NCBI RefSeq assembly: GCF_900156605.1
Contig: NZ_FTOA01000005.1
Span: forward strand, 248,001-312,000
Reading direction: 5' to 3'
Length of the DNA: 64,000 nt
Origin: Insolitispirillum peregrinum
Lineage (GTDB): Bacteria; Pseudomonadota; Alphaproteobacteria; Rhodospirillales; Rhodospirillaceae
This document shows, one piece after another, positions 8,256 through 17,752 of the stretch. How positions within the stretch are numbered: the stretch's first letter is position 1; each line of letters begins with the position of its first letter. The notes beneath the pieces are model-generated. The model was not told the origin of the DNA and did no database searches. It worked only from the letters and a program-made list of their open reading frames with translations. Position numbers and translations under genes: made by a program.

Positions 8256-9614
8256 TCACTCCCCCATCGGTAACGCAATCCGCACCGCCAGCCCGCCATG
8301 GGCGCGGTTGCGGGCCGAGATGGTGCCCTGGTGGGCCTCGATGGCGCGGCGGGCGATGGCCAGCCCCAGACCAAAGCCGCTGTCGCTGCTGCTGTTGCTA
8401 CCGCGCACGAACGGCTCGAACAGGTTGGGTAAATCGTCGTCGGCCACGCCGGGGCCGTCGTCTTCGATGGTGATTACCAGTGTTCCCTGCACGGTGTCGG
8501 GGGCGGCGGTGACGGTGATGGTACCGCCGCCGGGGCTGTAGCGCAGGGCGTTGCGGACGACGTTTTCCAGCGCTCGGCGGATCAGTCTGGCGTTGCCGGA
8601 CAGGATCGGGCCGTCTTCGGCATCGACGCCGGTCAGCTCGCGCAGCCGGGCGGTGATCTGGACCTGCGAGCTTTGCGCCTCAAAGGCGGCATCGGCCAGC
8701 ACCGCTTCGATCAGGTGATAGACGGCGAAATAGCTCTCGCCGTCCTTGCCACCGGCTTCGGCGCGCGACAGGGTGAGCAGCTCGCCGACCATGTCGTCCA
8801 GCCGTTTGCCTTCGGCTTCGATGCGATCCAGCGTTGCCTCCAGCTTTTGCGGCGACTGGCGGGCGAGGCCAACCGCCATGTGCAGGCGGGCCAGCGGCGA
8901 GCGCAGTTCGTGCGAGACATCGTGCAGCAACTGGTCACGGGCGGCGACCAGCTTTTCCAGCCGCTCGGCCATGCGGTCAAAGGAATGGGCCAGATCGGCC
9001 AGCTCGTCGCGGCGGCTGCCCATCACGCCCTGCACGCGGGCGTGCAAATCTCCCCCGGCGAGGCGCCCAAAGCCGCTGCGCAAGGTCTGGATCGGGCGGA
9101 TCAGGTACCACGCCAGCACCGAGGCAAACCCCAGCCCGCCGACCACCCCCATCACCCACAGCTCGGGCGGCATCTGCCACGGATAGGGAATTTGTCGCGG
9201 GCGGCGCGGCTCGTCGGGCAGGCGGTGGCGGATCAGATAGCGGGTGCCATCAGGCGCGACAGCCTCGGCATCGCGGTAGCGCACGGTCTCGGGTAACAGC
9301 GAGCGGGTTTCCGGCGTTGCCACCGCCACCATCGCTTGGTCACGCTCGGGCCAGCTCTGGATCAGGGTGGTGGCTCCTTGTAGCCCGCCGGTGGAAATGG
9401 CCCAACTGATCGAGGCAACATGGGAACTGGCCGAGGCATCAAGGTAATAGGTATCGCCGGGGCGGTGGCTGTCGCCCAGCAGGGCGATGTAAATCCACAG
9501 GCCTTCGACGATCAGGATGAAGGTCAGCCAGAACCCGAGCAGGATTTTCCAGAACAGCCGCTGCCCCAGCACCAGACGGAACAGGTGGCGGCCTTGCTGG
9601 TGCAGCGGGGTCAT
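8256..9614 (-). CDS. cpxA: CpxA-like envelope-stress sensor histidine kinase
   Basis: Inner-membrane kinase of a two-component system. Order: a membrane helix near residues 22-46, a periplasmic sensor region, a second helix near 158-178 ending at LIRPIQTL, HAMP with GDLHARVQG, then the dimerisation box HDVSHELRSPLARLH with the phosphorylated His near 235, and an ATPase domain with N, G1 (DDGPGV) and G2 (GFGLGLAI) boxes near the C-terminus. The 452-residue length and the wording of the H box and following helix (ERIEAEGKRLDDMVGELLTLSRAEAG type) closely follow CpxA. Its ATG overlaps the response-regulator stop by four bases, so they form one operon. The CpxR-type box upstream of the neighbouring efflux operon supports the assignment. 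The natural signal is unknown. Confidence 0.9.
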   Translation of the reverse strand: MTPLHQQGRHLFRLVLGQRLFWKILLGFWLTFILIVEGLWIYIALLGDSHRPGDTYYLDASASSHVASISWAISTGGLQGATTLIQSWPERDQAMVAVATPETRSLLPETVRYRDAEAVAPDGTRYLIRHRLPDEPRRPRQIPYPWQMPPELWVMGVVGGLGFASVLAWYLIRPIQTLRSGFGRLAGGDLHARVQGVMGSRRDELADLAHSFDRMAERLEKLVAARDQLLHDVSHELRSPLARLHMAVGLARQSPQKLEATLDRIEAEGKRLDDMVGELLTLSRAEAGGKDGESYFAVYHLIEAVLADAAFEAQSSQVQITARLRELTGVDAEDGPILSGNARLIRRALENVVRNALRYSPGGGTITVTAAPDTVQGTLVITIEDDGPGVADDDLPNLFEPFVRGSNSSSDSGFGLGLAIARRAIEAHQGTISARNRAHGGLAVRIALPMGE

Positions 9615-10309
9615 GGCAGGGCCTTCATCAGATAGCCAACGCCGCGCACCGTTTCGATCGGCACCTGCTCGGCCCCCAGCGACGCCGCCAGTTTCTGGCG
9701 CAGGTTGCTGATGTGGACATCAATACTGCGGTCATAGGGCTCACGCGGGCGGCCCAGCACCCGCAACGACAGTTCATCCTTGCTGACCACCGTGTCGATA
9801 GCCTGCAACAGCACTTCCAGCACGTTGAACTCCGAGGCGGTCAGCTCAAGCTGCACGCTGCCACACCACACCCGCCGCGAGCCGGAGGCCAGCCGCAACG
9901 GGCCGTTGACCAGTTCGTCCGGCGGAGCCGCCGGGGCCGGGGCTGCCGGTTCATGCGTCCGGCGCAGCACCGCACGCAGGCGGGCGACCAGTTCACGCGG
10001 GTAACAGGGCTTGGGCATGTAATCGTCAGCGCCCATTTCCAGCCCGATCACCCGGTCGATGTCGTCGCCCTTGGCGGTCAGCATGATCACCGGCAGCGAA
10101 CTGCTGTGGCGGATGTGGCGCAGCACGTCAATGCCGCCGATCCGTGGCAGCATGATGTCAAGGATCACGGCAGCAAAACGCCCGGACAGCGCCGCTGTTA
10201 CTCCGGCGTCGCCGGTGTGGACCGCTTCGACCTCAAAGCCTTCGGCGGTCAGGTACTCCGCCAGCAGCGAGGTCAGTTGCACGTCATCGTCAACCAGCAA
10301 GATCCGCAT
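9611..10309 (-). CDS. cpxR: CpxR-like response regulator (OmpR/PhoB family)
   Basis: DNA-binding partner of the adjacent kinase. Residues 1-115 are a receiver domain with the acidic pair in LVDDDVQL, the phospho-accepting Asp in VILDIMLP near residue 51, and the conserved Lys in MPKPCYP near 100. Residues 130-232 are a winged helix ending with the RGVGYLM motif typical of the OmpR class. The 232-residue length fits CpxR. It is transcribed away from macA, leaving a 185-base shared control region that holds a GTAAA-N6-GTAAA box, so autoregulation together with control of the efflux operon is likely. Confidence 0.92.
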   Translation of the reverse strand: MRILLVDDDVQLTSLLAEYLTAEGFEVEAVHTGDAGVTAALSGRFAAVILDIMLPRIGGIDVLRHIRHSSSLPVIMLTAKGDDIDRVIGLEMGADDYMPKPCYPRELVARLRAVLRRTHEPAAPAPAAPPDELVNGPLRLASGSRRVWCGSVQLELTASEFNVLEVLLQAIDTVVSKDELSLRVLGRPREPYDRSIDVHISNLRQKLAASLGAEQVPIETVRGVGYLMKALP

Positions 10310-10392
10310 GCCTGCTCCTTATCATGCTCTGCCTGCATCATAAGCGAGGAAACAGGGCCTGTCAGGGGGCTGGCACCATGGGGTGGCGGCTC

Positions 10393-10408
10393 TTTACACA
10401 ACCTTTAC
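10393..10408 (-). promoter_or_regulatory. CpxR-type box in the cpxR-macA divergent control region
   Basis: Read on the minus strand the bases are GTAAA, six spacer bases, GTAAA (on the plus strand TTTAC at 10393-10397 and 10404-10408). This matches the published form of the CpxR box, GTAAA(N4-8)GTAAA. It lies 87 bases before the chosen macA start and 84 bases before cpxR, well placed to control both. That the regulator beside it is CpxR-like makes chance less likely. Confidence 0.65.
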
Positions 10409-10494
10409 CATCCGCTTGCACAGACTTAACCTCGGGATTGCGGGCCGACGGGGTATCGTATCGATCAGAGTTTTATCAACGATGGTGCGGTACG

Positions 10495-11751
10495 GTGACT
10501 GAGACAAAATCCCCCTCGACGAAACGGGCGCGTTTGCTGAAACGGGCCGCTGTTCTGGCCGTCGTGCTGGCGGTTGGGGCCGGTGGCTGGATGCTGATGT
10601 TCCCGCCCGCACCGCCCAGCCTGCCGCCGATGGTGCAGGTGCAAAAGGCCGACATTTCGGAAACCGTGCTGGCCTCGGGTACGCTGGAAGCCTTGGAGAT
10701 GGTCAGTGTCGGCGCGCAGGTGTCGGGCAAGATTGACGCCATCAACGTGCAGCTTGGCGACCGGGTGACGACCGGGCAAAAGCTGGCGCAGATTGACTCG
10801 CTGACCCAGCAGAACAGCCTGCGCAAGGCTCAGGCCGAGCTGGCCAACATCAAGGCCCAAAAGGCCGCCAAACAGGCGACGCTGCGGCAGGCCGAGCTGG
10901 ATTTCGCCCGCCAGCAGCAGATGATCAGCCGTAACGCCAGTTCGCGGCAGGATTATGATGCCGCCGAAGCCACGCTGGCGACGGCGCGTGCCGACATTGC
11001 CGCGCTGGATGCGGAAATCGCGCAGGCGGAAATTGCGGTTGATACCGCCAAGCTCGATTTGGGCTATACCGAAATCACCGCACCGATGGACGGCACCATT
11101 GTGTCGGTGCCGGTGAAAGTCGGGCAGACGGTCAACGCCAGCCAGTCCACCCCGACCATCGTGCAGGTGGCGCAACTGGACACCATGACCATCAAGGCGG
11201 AAATTTCCGAAGCCGACGTGGTGCGGGTGAAGCCGGGGCAAAAGGTGTACTTCACCATTCTGGGCGAGCCGGATCATCGTTATGAAGCCTCGTTACGCTC
11301 GATCGAACCGGGGCCGACCTCGTACAGCGAAACGACCAGCAGTTCCAGTTCGTCGTCCAGCTCTTCCTCCAGTTCCTCGTCCAGTTCGTCCTCCAGCAGC
11401 GCCATTTACTATAACGGCGTGTTTGATGTGCCGAACCCGGAGCACAAGCTGCGCATCGACATGACCGCCGAGGTGTCGATCATTCTGAACGAAGCCAAAG
11501 GGGCGCTGACCATTCCGGCCTCGGCACTGGGCGACCGTCGCAAGGATGGCAGCTATCAGGTGCAGGTCGATGGCGGCGAGCCGGGGAAAATCGAGACCCG
11601 CACGGTCAAGGTTGGCATCAACAACAACGTGACGGCGCAGGTGCTGGACGGTCTGAAAGAAGGCGACTGGGTGATCAGCACCGACCAGAGCGCCAAATCC
11701 GCCGCCAGCAGTGGCGAGCGGCGCGGGCCACGCGGGCCGATGGGGTTTTAA
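10495..11751 (+). CDS. macA: MacA-like periplasmic adaptor (HlyD/RND-type membrane fusion protein) with polyserine tract
   Basis: Bridges the MacB inner-membrane ABC pump and the outer-membrane channel. Order: a short basic cytoplasmic tail, one membrane anchor near residues 13-35, a lipoyl half (SVGAQVSGKIDAINVQLGD), a long helical hairpin rich in Ala, Gln and Glu near 115-200, the second lipoyl half (YTEITAPMDGTIVSVPV), a beta-barrel domain and a C-terminal membrane-proximal domain. GTG 10495 is chosen because it gives a normal N-terminus; longer forms would cover the promoter region. Residues 282-302 are 21 consecutive serines inserted in the beta-barrel region, encoded by mixed TCN and AGY codons. 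The C-terminus is Gly/Arg-rich. First gene of a three-gene efflux operon. Confidence 0.92.
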   Translation: MTETKSPSTKRARLLKRAAVLAVVLAVGAGGWMLMFPPAPPSLPPMVQVQKADISETVLASGTLEALEMVSVGAQVSGKIDAINVQLGDRVTTGQKLAQIDSLTQQNSLRKAQAELANIKAQKAAKQATLRQAELDFARQQQMISRNASSRQDYDAAEATLATARADIAALDAEIAQAEIAVDTAKLDLGYTEITAPMDGTIVSVPVKVGQTVNASQSTPTIVQVAQLDTMTIKAEISEADVVRVKPGQKVYFTILGEPDHRYEASLRSIEPGPTSYSETTSSSSSSSSSSSSSSSSSSSSSAIYYNGVFDVPNPEHKLRIDMTAEVSIILNEAKGALTIPASALGDRRKDGSYQVQVDGGEPGKIETRTVKVGINNNVTAQVLDGLKEGDWVISTDQSAKSAASSGERRGPRGPMGF

Positions 11752-11754
11752 GCG

Positions 11755-13707
11755 ATGAGCGCACCCTTGCTTGAGTTGGAGGCTCTGGAGCGGGAATTTC
11801 CCGCCGGAGACGACACAATCACCGTGCTGAAAAAGGTCTCGCTGACCATCGAGGCTGGCGAGATGGTGGCCATCATCGGCACGTCGGGATCGGGGAAATC
11901 GACCCTGATGAACATTCTCGGCTGTCTGGACCGGCCCACCCGGGGAAGCTATCGCATTGCCGGGCGCGACGTGCGCGATCTGGACGGTGACGAACTGGCC
12001 GAGCTGCGCCGCGAACATTTCGGCTTCATTTTCCAGCGGTACCACCTGTTGCCGACGCTGACCGCGCTGGAAAACGTTGAAATTCCGGCTATTTATGCCA
12101 GCGCGCCGCGCGAGGCCCGCCGCAGCCGGGCGGACAGCTTGCTGCGCCGTCTGGGGCTGGGGGACCGGCTGGAACACCGGCCAAGCCAGCTTTCCGGCGG
12201 TCAGCAACAGCGTGTCAGCGTGGCACGCGCGCTGATGAACGGCGGGCGCGTGATCCTCGCCGACGAGCCGACCGGGGCGCTCGATACCCACAGCGGGCAG
12301 GAGATGCTGAAGCTGCTGGCCGAGTTGCACGGCGAAGGCCACACCATCATCATCGTGACCCATGATCCGAACGTGGCCGCCCATGCCGAGCGGATCATCG
12401 AAATCAGCGACGGCGAAATCATCGCTGACCGCCGCCAGAAAGCCGTGCGTGCCGGAGCCGCCAAGGCTCCGCCGTCGGCGCTGGGCAAGAGCGGCCTGCG
12501 GGCAGAACTGGACCGCTATGGCGAAGCTCTGCGGATGGCGGTCAAGGCGATGCTGTTCCACCGCATGCGTACCTTTCTGACCATGCTGGGGATCATCATC
12601 GGTATCGCCTCGGTGGTGTCGGTGGTGGCGCTGGGTACCGGCTCGCAGCAACAGATTTTGTCCAGCATCAATGCGATGGGGACCAACACCATTCAGGTGT
12701 TCCCCGGCAAGGGCTTTGGTGACCGTGATTCGGCCAAGGTGCAAACGCTGGTGCCGGATGATGCCACCGCGCTGGCCGGACAGCCTTACGTGGACAGTGT
12801 GACCCCCAGCGTGTCGAGTACGGTGGTGTTGCGCTATCGCAATCTGGACCTGAGCGCTTCAGTGTCCGGTGTCGGGCCACAGTTCTTCCGCGTGCAGGGC
12901 TATGAGATGGCCCGCGGCATCGCCTTTAACGACCAGAGCGTCGAACGGCGGTCGCAAGAGGTGGTGATTGACGACACCACCTATAAAAAGCTGTTCCCAT
13001 CCGGCGGCAATCCGGTCGGCGAGGTGATTTTTCTCGGCAAGGTGCCACACCGGATCATCGGGGTGACCAAGCCGAAGACCAGCCCGTTCGGCAATGCGGA
13101 AACCTTGCGGCTGTGGGTGCCCTATACCACCGCCATGAGCCGGATCAGCGGCCAGTCCTATCTGGGTAACATCATCATCCGTGTGCGCGATGATTACGAC
13201 ATGACGGTCGCCGAAGGGGCGCTGACCAAGCTGTTGCAGCGTCGTCATGGCGGGCTGAAAGACTTCTTCATCATGAACACCGACAGCATCCGCCAGACGG
13301 TGCAAAGCACCACCGGCACCATGACCTTGCTGGTGTCGATGATCGCGGTGATTTCGCTGATTGTTGGTGGCATCGGGGTGATGAACATCATGCTGGTGTC
13401 GGTGACCGAACGAACCCGCGAAATCGGCGTGCGCATGGCGGTCGGGGCGCGGCAGAATGACATTCTGCGCCAGTTCCTGATCGAAGCGGTCTTGGTCTGC
13501 CTGCTGGGTGGCGTGCTGGGGGTGCTGGTGGCGTTGTCGCTGGGGCTGGTTCTGACCGATCTGATCGGCTCGGTGAAAATGGTCTATTCGACCACCTCGA
13601 TTGTAGCGGCGTTTGTCTGTTCGACCCTGATCGGGGTGATTTTTGGTTTTCTGCCCGCCCGCAATGCGGCGCGGCTTGATCCGGTGGAGGCTTTGGCGCG
13701 GGAATGA
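11755..13707 (+). CDS. macB: MacB-type ABC exporter, fused ATPase and permease
   Basis: ATP-driven component of a tripartite pump for macrolide-like compounds, lipopeptides or heme-like molecules; it works by mechanotransmission with MacA and the outer-membrane channel. Residues 1-230 are the nucleotide-binding domain: Walker [10 protein letters not shown] near 43, Q-loop, signature [15 protein letters not shown] near 147, Walker [13 protein letters not shown] near 165. Then one membrane helix near 275, a large periplasmic region, and three helices at the C-terminus (535-635) including [21 protein letters not shown], the MacB/FtsX core. The 650-residue length is typical. It starts 3 bases after macA and overlaps the next gene by four. 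Confidence 0.95.
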   Translation: MSAPLLELEALEREFPAGDDTITVLKKVSLTIEAGEMVAIIGTSGSGKSTLMNILGCLDRPTRGSYRIAGRDVRDLDGDELAELRREHFGFIFQRYHLLPTLTALENVEIPAIYASAPREARRSRADSLLRRLGLGDRLEHRPSQLSGGQQQRVSVARALMNGGRVILADEPTGALDTHSGQEMLKLLAELHGEGHTIIIVTHDPNVAAHAERIIEISDGEIIADRRQKAVRAGAAKAPPSALGKSGLRAELDRYGEALRMAVKAMLFHRMRTFLTMLGIIIGIASVVSVVALGTGSQQQILSSINAMGTNTIQVFPGKGFGDRDSAKVQTLVPDDATALAGQPYVDSVTPSVSSTVVLRYRNLDLSASVSGVGPQFFRVQGYEMARGIAFNDQSVERRSQEVVIDDTTYKKLFPSGGNPVGEVIFLGKVPHRIIGVTKPKTSPFGNAETLRLWVPYTTAMSRISGQSYLGNIIIRVRDDYDMTVAEGALTKLLQRRHGGLKDFFIMNTDSIRQTVQSTTGTMTLLVSMIAVISLIVGGIGVMNIMLVSVTERTREIGVRMAVGARQNDILRQFLIEAVLVCLLGGVLGVLVALSLGLVLTDLIGSVKMVYSTTSIVAAFVCSTLIGVIFGFLPARNAARLDPVEALARE

Positions 13708-15146
13708 TGGTCCAGATGCAACAATATCGTATGCCCCTGCGCTGGGTTCTGCTGGCGGGTACCGCCCTTTTGCTGGCAGGCTGCGGGCCATTACTGGAAA
13801 CGGAATACCAGGCCCCGACGGTGCAGGCGCCGCCGCAATGGTGGCAGACTGCTGGTGGTGTGTCGGTTGATCAGGTCAGTGTTGACCCGTGGTGGCGGGA
13901 CTTCAACGACCCGCTGCTTGACCGCCTGATCGCTGAGGCCCTGACGAAGAACAATGATCTGGCCTCGGCGGCGATCAAGGTGCGCAAGGCGCGCCTGCAA
14001 GCGGGTCTGTCCGAGCGCGCCCTGTGGCCGTCGCTGTCGGTCGATGGCTCCGGGCAGGCGGAAAAGACCCTGCGCAATACCCAAAGCGGCAGCGGCTCTG
14101 CCGGTTCGAGCAAGGGCACCGAGCGCAGTTACAGCCTGAATGGCTCGGTCAGTTACGAAGCCGATCTGTGGGGCCGCCTCAGCCGGGCCGCCGACGCCAC
14201 CCGCTGGGAAGCCGAAGCCACCGAACAGGACCGCGCCAGCACTGCCCTGTCGCTGACCGCCACCACCGCCACCCTCTATTGGCAGGTGTTGTATTATCAG
14301 GACCGGATGCGGCTGGCGCGCGAAAGCATTGCCTATACCCAGCGGTCGCTGGATCTGGTGCAGGCGCAGGTGGACAGCGGTGCAGCCTCGCCGCTGGAGC
14401 TGTTGCAGGCCCAGCAGAGTGTTGAAACACAAGAGGCCGAGGCGACCCAGATCGAGCAAAGCCTGATCGAAAGCCAGACCGCGCTGGCGGTGCTGTTTGA
14501 TGGCCCGCCCAGGGCGATGGGGCTGGATGAGCTGCATTTGCCCACCACCCCCATTCCGGCGGTGCAGGCCGGAGTACCGTCGTCGGTGATGGCCCGTCGC
14601 CCCGATATCCGGGCGGCTGAATTGCGCCTGCGTGAAGCATTGGCAACCGTTGATGCCAAACAGGCCGATTACCTGCCTCAGTTGACGCTGACCGGCGGTG
14701 GTGGCAGTTCAAGTGCGACCTTGCTCAATCTGCTCAGTAATCCGGTGCTGACGCTGGGGGCTGGCTTGACCCTGCCGTTCCTGAACTGGAACGAAATGCA
14801 GATGAACGTCAAGGTGTCCGAGGCCGACTATCAGGATGCGGTGGTGTCGTTCCGCCAAACCCTCTACGCCGCCTTTGCCGAAATCGAAAACGCCCTGTCG
14901 GCCCGCCGGACCTATGCCGATCAGGCCGACCGTTTACAGCGGGCACTGGATGCGGCCCTACAGGTCGAGGACATCTATCAGGTGCGCTACAACGCCGGGG
15001 CGGCCACCATGCAGGAATGGCTGGACGAACAGGAAAAGCGCCGCACGTTGCAGGTGTCTTTGCTGGAAAACCGCTTTAACCGCCTGCAGGCACAGGCAAC
15101 GTTGTACAAGGCGCTGGGCGGTGGCATGGGGGCTGTGCAGCAATAG
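13704..15146 (+). CDS. Outer-membrane efflux lipoprotein, NodT/TolC family
   Basis: Outer-membrane channel of the tripartite pump. The N-terminus has a lipoprotein signal ending in LLLAGC, so the Cys near residue 31 would be lipidated. The rest is two outer-membrane-efflux repeats of long helices with strands; recognisable blocks are [34 protein letters not shown], the mid-protein [28 protein letters not shown] segment and the closing ALGGG. The 480-residue length is normal for NodT-type channels. It overlaps macB by four bases, so pump, adaptor and channel are made from one message, unlike Escherichia coli, where tolC is separate. Confidence 0.93.
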   Translation: MMVQMQQYRMPLRWVLLAGTALLLAGCGPLLETEYQAPTVQAPPQWWQTAGGVSVDQVSVDPWWRDFNDPLLDRLIAEALTKNNDLASAAIKVRKARLQAGLSERALWPSLSVDGSGQAEKTLRNTQSGSGSAGSSKGTERSYSLNGSVSYEADLWGRLSRAADATRWEAEATEQDRASTALSLTATTATLYWQVLYYQDRMRLARESIAYTQRSLDLVQAQVDSGAASPLELLQAQQSVETQEAEATQIEQSLIESQTALAVLFDGPPRAMGLDELHLPTTPIPAVQAGVPSSVMARRPDIRAAELRLREALATVDAKQADYLPQLTLTGGGGSSSATLLNLLSNPVLTLGAGLTLPFLNWNEMQMNVKVSEADYQDAVVSFRQTLYAAFAEIENALSARRTYADQADRLQRALDAALQVEDIYQVRYNAGAATMQEWLDEQEKRRTLQVSLLENRFNRLQAQATLYKALGGGMGAVQQ

Positions 15147-15156
15147 GCCCCCCTTT

Positions 15157-15250
15157 AGAGCATTTTCAAGTTGACCGTCTCCGGTCAACGGCTCGGAAAA
15201 TGCGGCCCTAAAAGGGAAGAGCGTTTTCGCTCGGTGTGAAAACGCTCTAA
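15157..15250 (+). repeat. Two nested hairpins after the efflux operon (intergenic repeat-like element, likely terminator)
   Basis: GCATTTTC (15160-15167) pairs with GAAAATGC (15196-15203), enclosing GTTGACC/GGTCAAC (15170-15176 with 15183-15189). A second perfect 11-base stem follows: AGAGCGTTTTC (15218-15228) with GAAAACGCTCT (15238-15248). The opening AGAGC and the TTTTCGC wording resemble the other intergenic repeats in this window, so it probably belongs to a dispersed palindromic family that may also end the efflux transcript. Confidence 0.6.
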
Positions 15251-15323
15251 CCCCTGACAAAGTGTGTTCCCTTAGCCATGGTTGCCATTTTTCTGTCGGA
15301 TGGCAGGAAATGGCAATGATAGC

Positions 15324-17621
15324 ATGACCAGTCTGTTTCTGATGGTCGTTGTGGGGGCGATGCACTCTGGTCAAAAAAGTCCGTCAAATACCGGGCCGAT
15401 GATCATGTCTTCAGTTGGCGCTGAAGGCCGTGGTGGAGCCGTGCCCGGAGAGCCGGACAGCAAGCTGTCGTATCGTTCGGCGATGTGGGGATTGTCCCTT
15501 GGCGCTGCCGCCCTGCTGGGGGTGGCGGCCCTGATGGTGGTGATGGCCTTTCTGCGCATTGTCACCATCGCTGACAAGGCCGAGCAAGAGGTGGTGCCGC
15601 AGGTTCTGCTCCAGCAGCAACAGGCGGTGATGGCGGCGGATCTGGCGCGGGTCGCTGAAATGATCCTTGGCACCACCGACCGTGATGACCGGGCCAGCGC
15701 CCTCAATGAATCGGAAAGCATTGCCCACCAGTTTGCGCTGGTGGCCAACATTGATGTGCAGAGCAAACTGGACGCCGCGCTGCACGCGGTGCGGCGCAGC
15801 GCCTATCGGGCCGACATGCGCGATGCGCTGGACCAGTCGATCACCGGGCATCTGATTCGGGTCGATGCCCTGTTGCCGCCGTTGGGCGGGACGGTGGGCA
15901 AGGCCGACAGCTATGCCACCCAGTTGTTGTTTGAAACCCGCCATGTGTTGTACGAGGCCGCCATTGCGCCGACCGAGGCCCGTTTGCAGAACCTGCGCGA
16001 ACGGTTTGCCGTTCTGGGGCAGGAAATGGCCACCGTCAGTCAGAACGGGGCCGTGCCCCGCACCGGGGGACGGGCCTTTACTCTGGAGGAGATGAACCGT
16101 TTTTCGGTCATTTTCGACCTGCGGGCGGAATCCCTGGCGGTGCGGGAACAGGTGCGCAGTGAAACCGCCACCGCCCGTCGTCAGTTGGCCGAGCTGTCCA
16201 ACAGCCTGTCTGCCGATGCAGCGGCCAATGCCAGCCAGTCTGCCTCTGATATTGTGGCGATGGGCCATAGCGGGGTCATTCTGGTCGGTCTGGCGTCGGG
16301 CATCGCCTTGCTGGTGCTGGGGGCGGTGATGGTCTTTCTGGTCCGCCATACCATGGGGCCGATTTTGCGCGCCCATTCGGCGCTGGAAGCCATCCGCCGT
16401 GGCGAAACCGCCGTGCATGTCGAGCCGTCATCCCTGCGGGAATTCAACGCCATCGGCCAGTCGGTCGAGCAATTGGGAACGGTGCTGGCCCAGCTGAAGG
16501 TCAAGGAGCAAGCCGCGCTGCGGACGCAGGAGCAGTTGCAGTTCATTTTTGATGTTTCGCCGGTTCCGTTCATCCTCAACAACGTGGCGACCTCCGAGGT
16601 CATTGCCGCCAACGATGCTGCCTGTGCCCTGTTCCGTCTGGAGAAAGATGCCTTCGTCGGGCGGTTGATGCGTGAATTCTGGATTCACTCCCGCCATCGC
16701 GAGGAAATGATCTCGTTTCTGGAGCAGAATGGCAGCGTGAACGGCTTTGAAACCCACATGCTGACCTCGCAGGGCAGTGATTTCTGGGCCAACATTTCAG
16801 CCCGTACGGTGGTTCTGGATGGGACGCAGGTGGTTCTTTCGGCCTTTTACGACGTCACCGAACAGCGGGCCTATGAAACCCGTCTCCATGGACTGGTGCA
16901 GGATCTGGAGGACACCAACAGCGAGCTGGAGCAGTTCGCCTATGTTGCTTCGCATGATCTGCAAGAGCCGTTACGGTTGGTGATGAGCTATCTCCAACTG
17001 TTGAAAATGCGCAACGGAGACGCCCTCAGCTCCGAGGGGCAGGAGTTTCTGGGCTTTGCCGTCGATGCCGCCCGCCGGATGCAGCAAGTCATCCTCGACC
17101 TGTTGGCCTATTCCCATGTCGGGCGTGATGCGGCGGTGCCTCAGCCGGTTCCGTTACAGGAAGTGCTGCGGGATGTGCAGGAAATCCTGTCGGTCGCCAT
17201 TGCCGAAACGCAGGGCCATCTGGATGTGGCCGAAAGTCTGCCGGTGCTGAAAGGCGAGCGGGGGGAGCTGGTCCGCCTGTTCCAGAATCTGGTCGGCAAT
17301 GCGTTGAAATACCATGCAACCGATCGGTCCCCCCATATTCGCGTGTTCGCCCGGCAGGATAATGGCGGATGGGAAATCACCGTGGCCGATAACGGTATCG
17401 GCATCCCCGAAGACTATCGCAGCAAGGTGTTCGAAATGTTCCAGCGCCTGCATGGCGAGGGCGAATACAGCGGGACCGGCATCGGGCTTGCCATCTGCCG
17501 CAAGATTGTCGAACAGCACAAGGGCCGGATCTGGGTTGATCCCGATGGCGGGTGTGGTGCGCAGGGGCAGGGGTGTGCGCTGAAGGTGTGGTTGCCGGTG
17601 GTGGATGCCCTGACGGGGTAG
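15324..17621 (+). CDS. Membrane histidine kinase: sensor loop, HAMP, PAS, phytochrome-like kinase core
   Basis: About 765 residues. A membrane helix near 59-81, a helical extracytoplasmic region to about 310, a second helix near 315-340, HAMP, one PAS domain near 405-520, then HisKA with the phosphorylated His in YVASHDLQEPLRLV near 541 and an ATPase domain (VADNGIGIP, GTGIGLAICRKI). The H box is of the type found in bacteriophytochrome-like kinases, which usually pair with small Rcp1-like receivers; a lone receiver of that kind lies at 25671-26108. No response regulator is adjacent. The start is uncertain: 15282 (TTG), 15324 (ATG) and 15399 (ATG) all precede the first membrane helix and none has a strong ribosome site. 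Confidence 0.88.
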   Translation: MTSLFLMVVVGAMHSGQKSPSNTGPMIMSSVGAEGRGGAVPGEPDSKLSYRSAMWGLSLGAAALLGVAALMVVMAFLRIVTIADKAEQEVVPQVLLQQQQAVMAADLARVAEMILGTTDRDDRASALNESESIAHQFALVANIDVQSKLDAALHAVRRSAYRADMRDALDQSITGHLIRVDALLPPLGGTVGKADSYATQLLFETRHVLYEAAIAPTEARLQNLRERFAVLGQEMATVSQNGAVPRTGGRAFTLEEMNRFSVIFDLRAESLAVREQVRSETATARRQLAELSNSLSADAAANASQSASDIVAMGHSGVILVGLASGIALLVLGAVMVFLVRHTMGPILRAHSALEAIRRGETAVHVEPSSLREFNAIGQSVEQLGTVLAQLKVKEQAALRTQEQLQFIFDVSPVPFILNNVATSEVIAANDAACALFRLEKDAFVGRLMREFWIHSRHREEMISFLEQNGSVNGFETHMLTSQGSDFWANISARTVVLDGTQVVLSAFYDVTEQRAYETRLHGLVQDLEDTNSELEQFAYVASHDLQEPLRLVMSYLQLLKMRNGDALSSEGQEFLGFAVDAARRMQQVILDLLAYSHVGRDAAVPQPVPLQEVLRDVQEILSVAIAETQGHLDVAESLPVLKGERGELVRLFQNLVGNALKYHATDRSPHIRVFARQDNGGWEITVADNGIGIPEDYRSKVFEMFQRLHGEGEYSGTGIGLAICRKIVEQHKGRIWVDPDGGCGAQGQGCALKVWLPVVDALTG

Positions 17622-17674
17622 AAAATTCGTAGGAGCGTACTGGCTATACTGCCTGAAACGTGTAGATTTTGAAG

Positions 17675-17705
17675 TTGCCAATCGTATTTATCTGCATCAT
17701 ATAAT
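17675..17705 (+). promoter_or_regulatory. Candidate promoter for the zinc-knuckle gene
   Basis: TTGCCA at 17675-17680 and a perfect TATAAT at 17700-17705, separated by 19 bases (longer than the ideal 17), sit 48 bases before the start codon in an AT-rich stretch. A strong AGGAG ribosome site follows at about 17738. Confidence 0.5.
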
Positions 17706-17752
17706 TAACCTTGATGATTGCAGATAGAATTTTTTTCTAGGAGAAATGTGTA

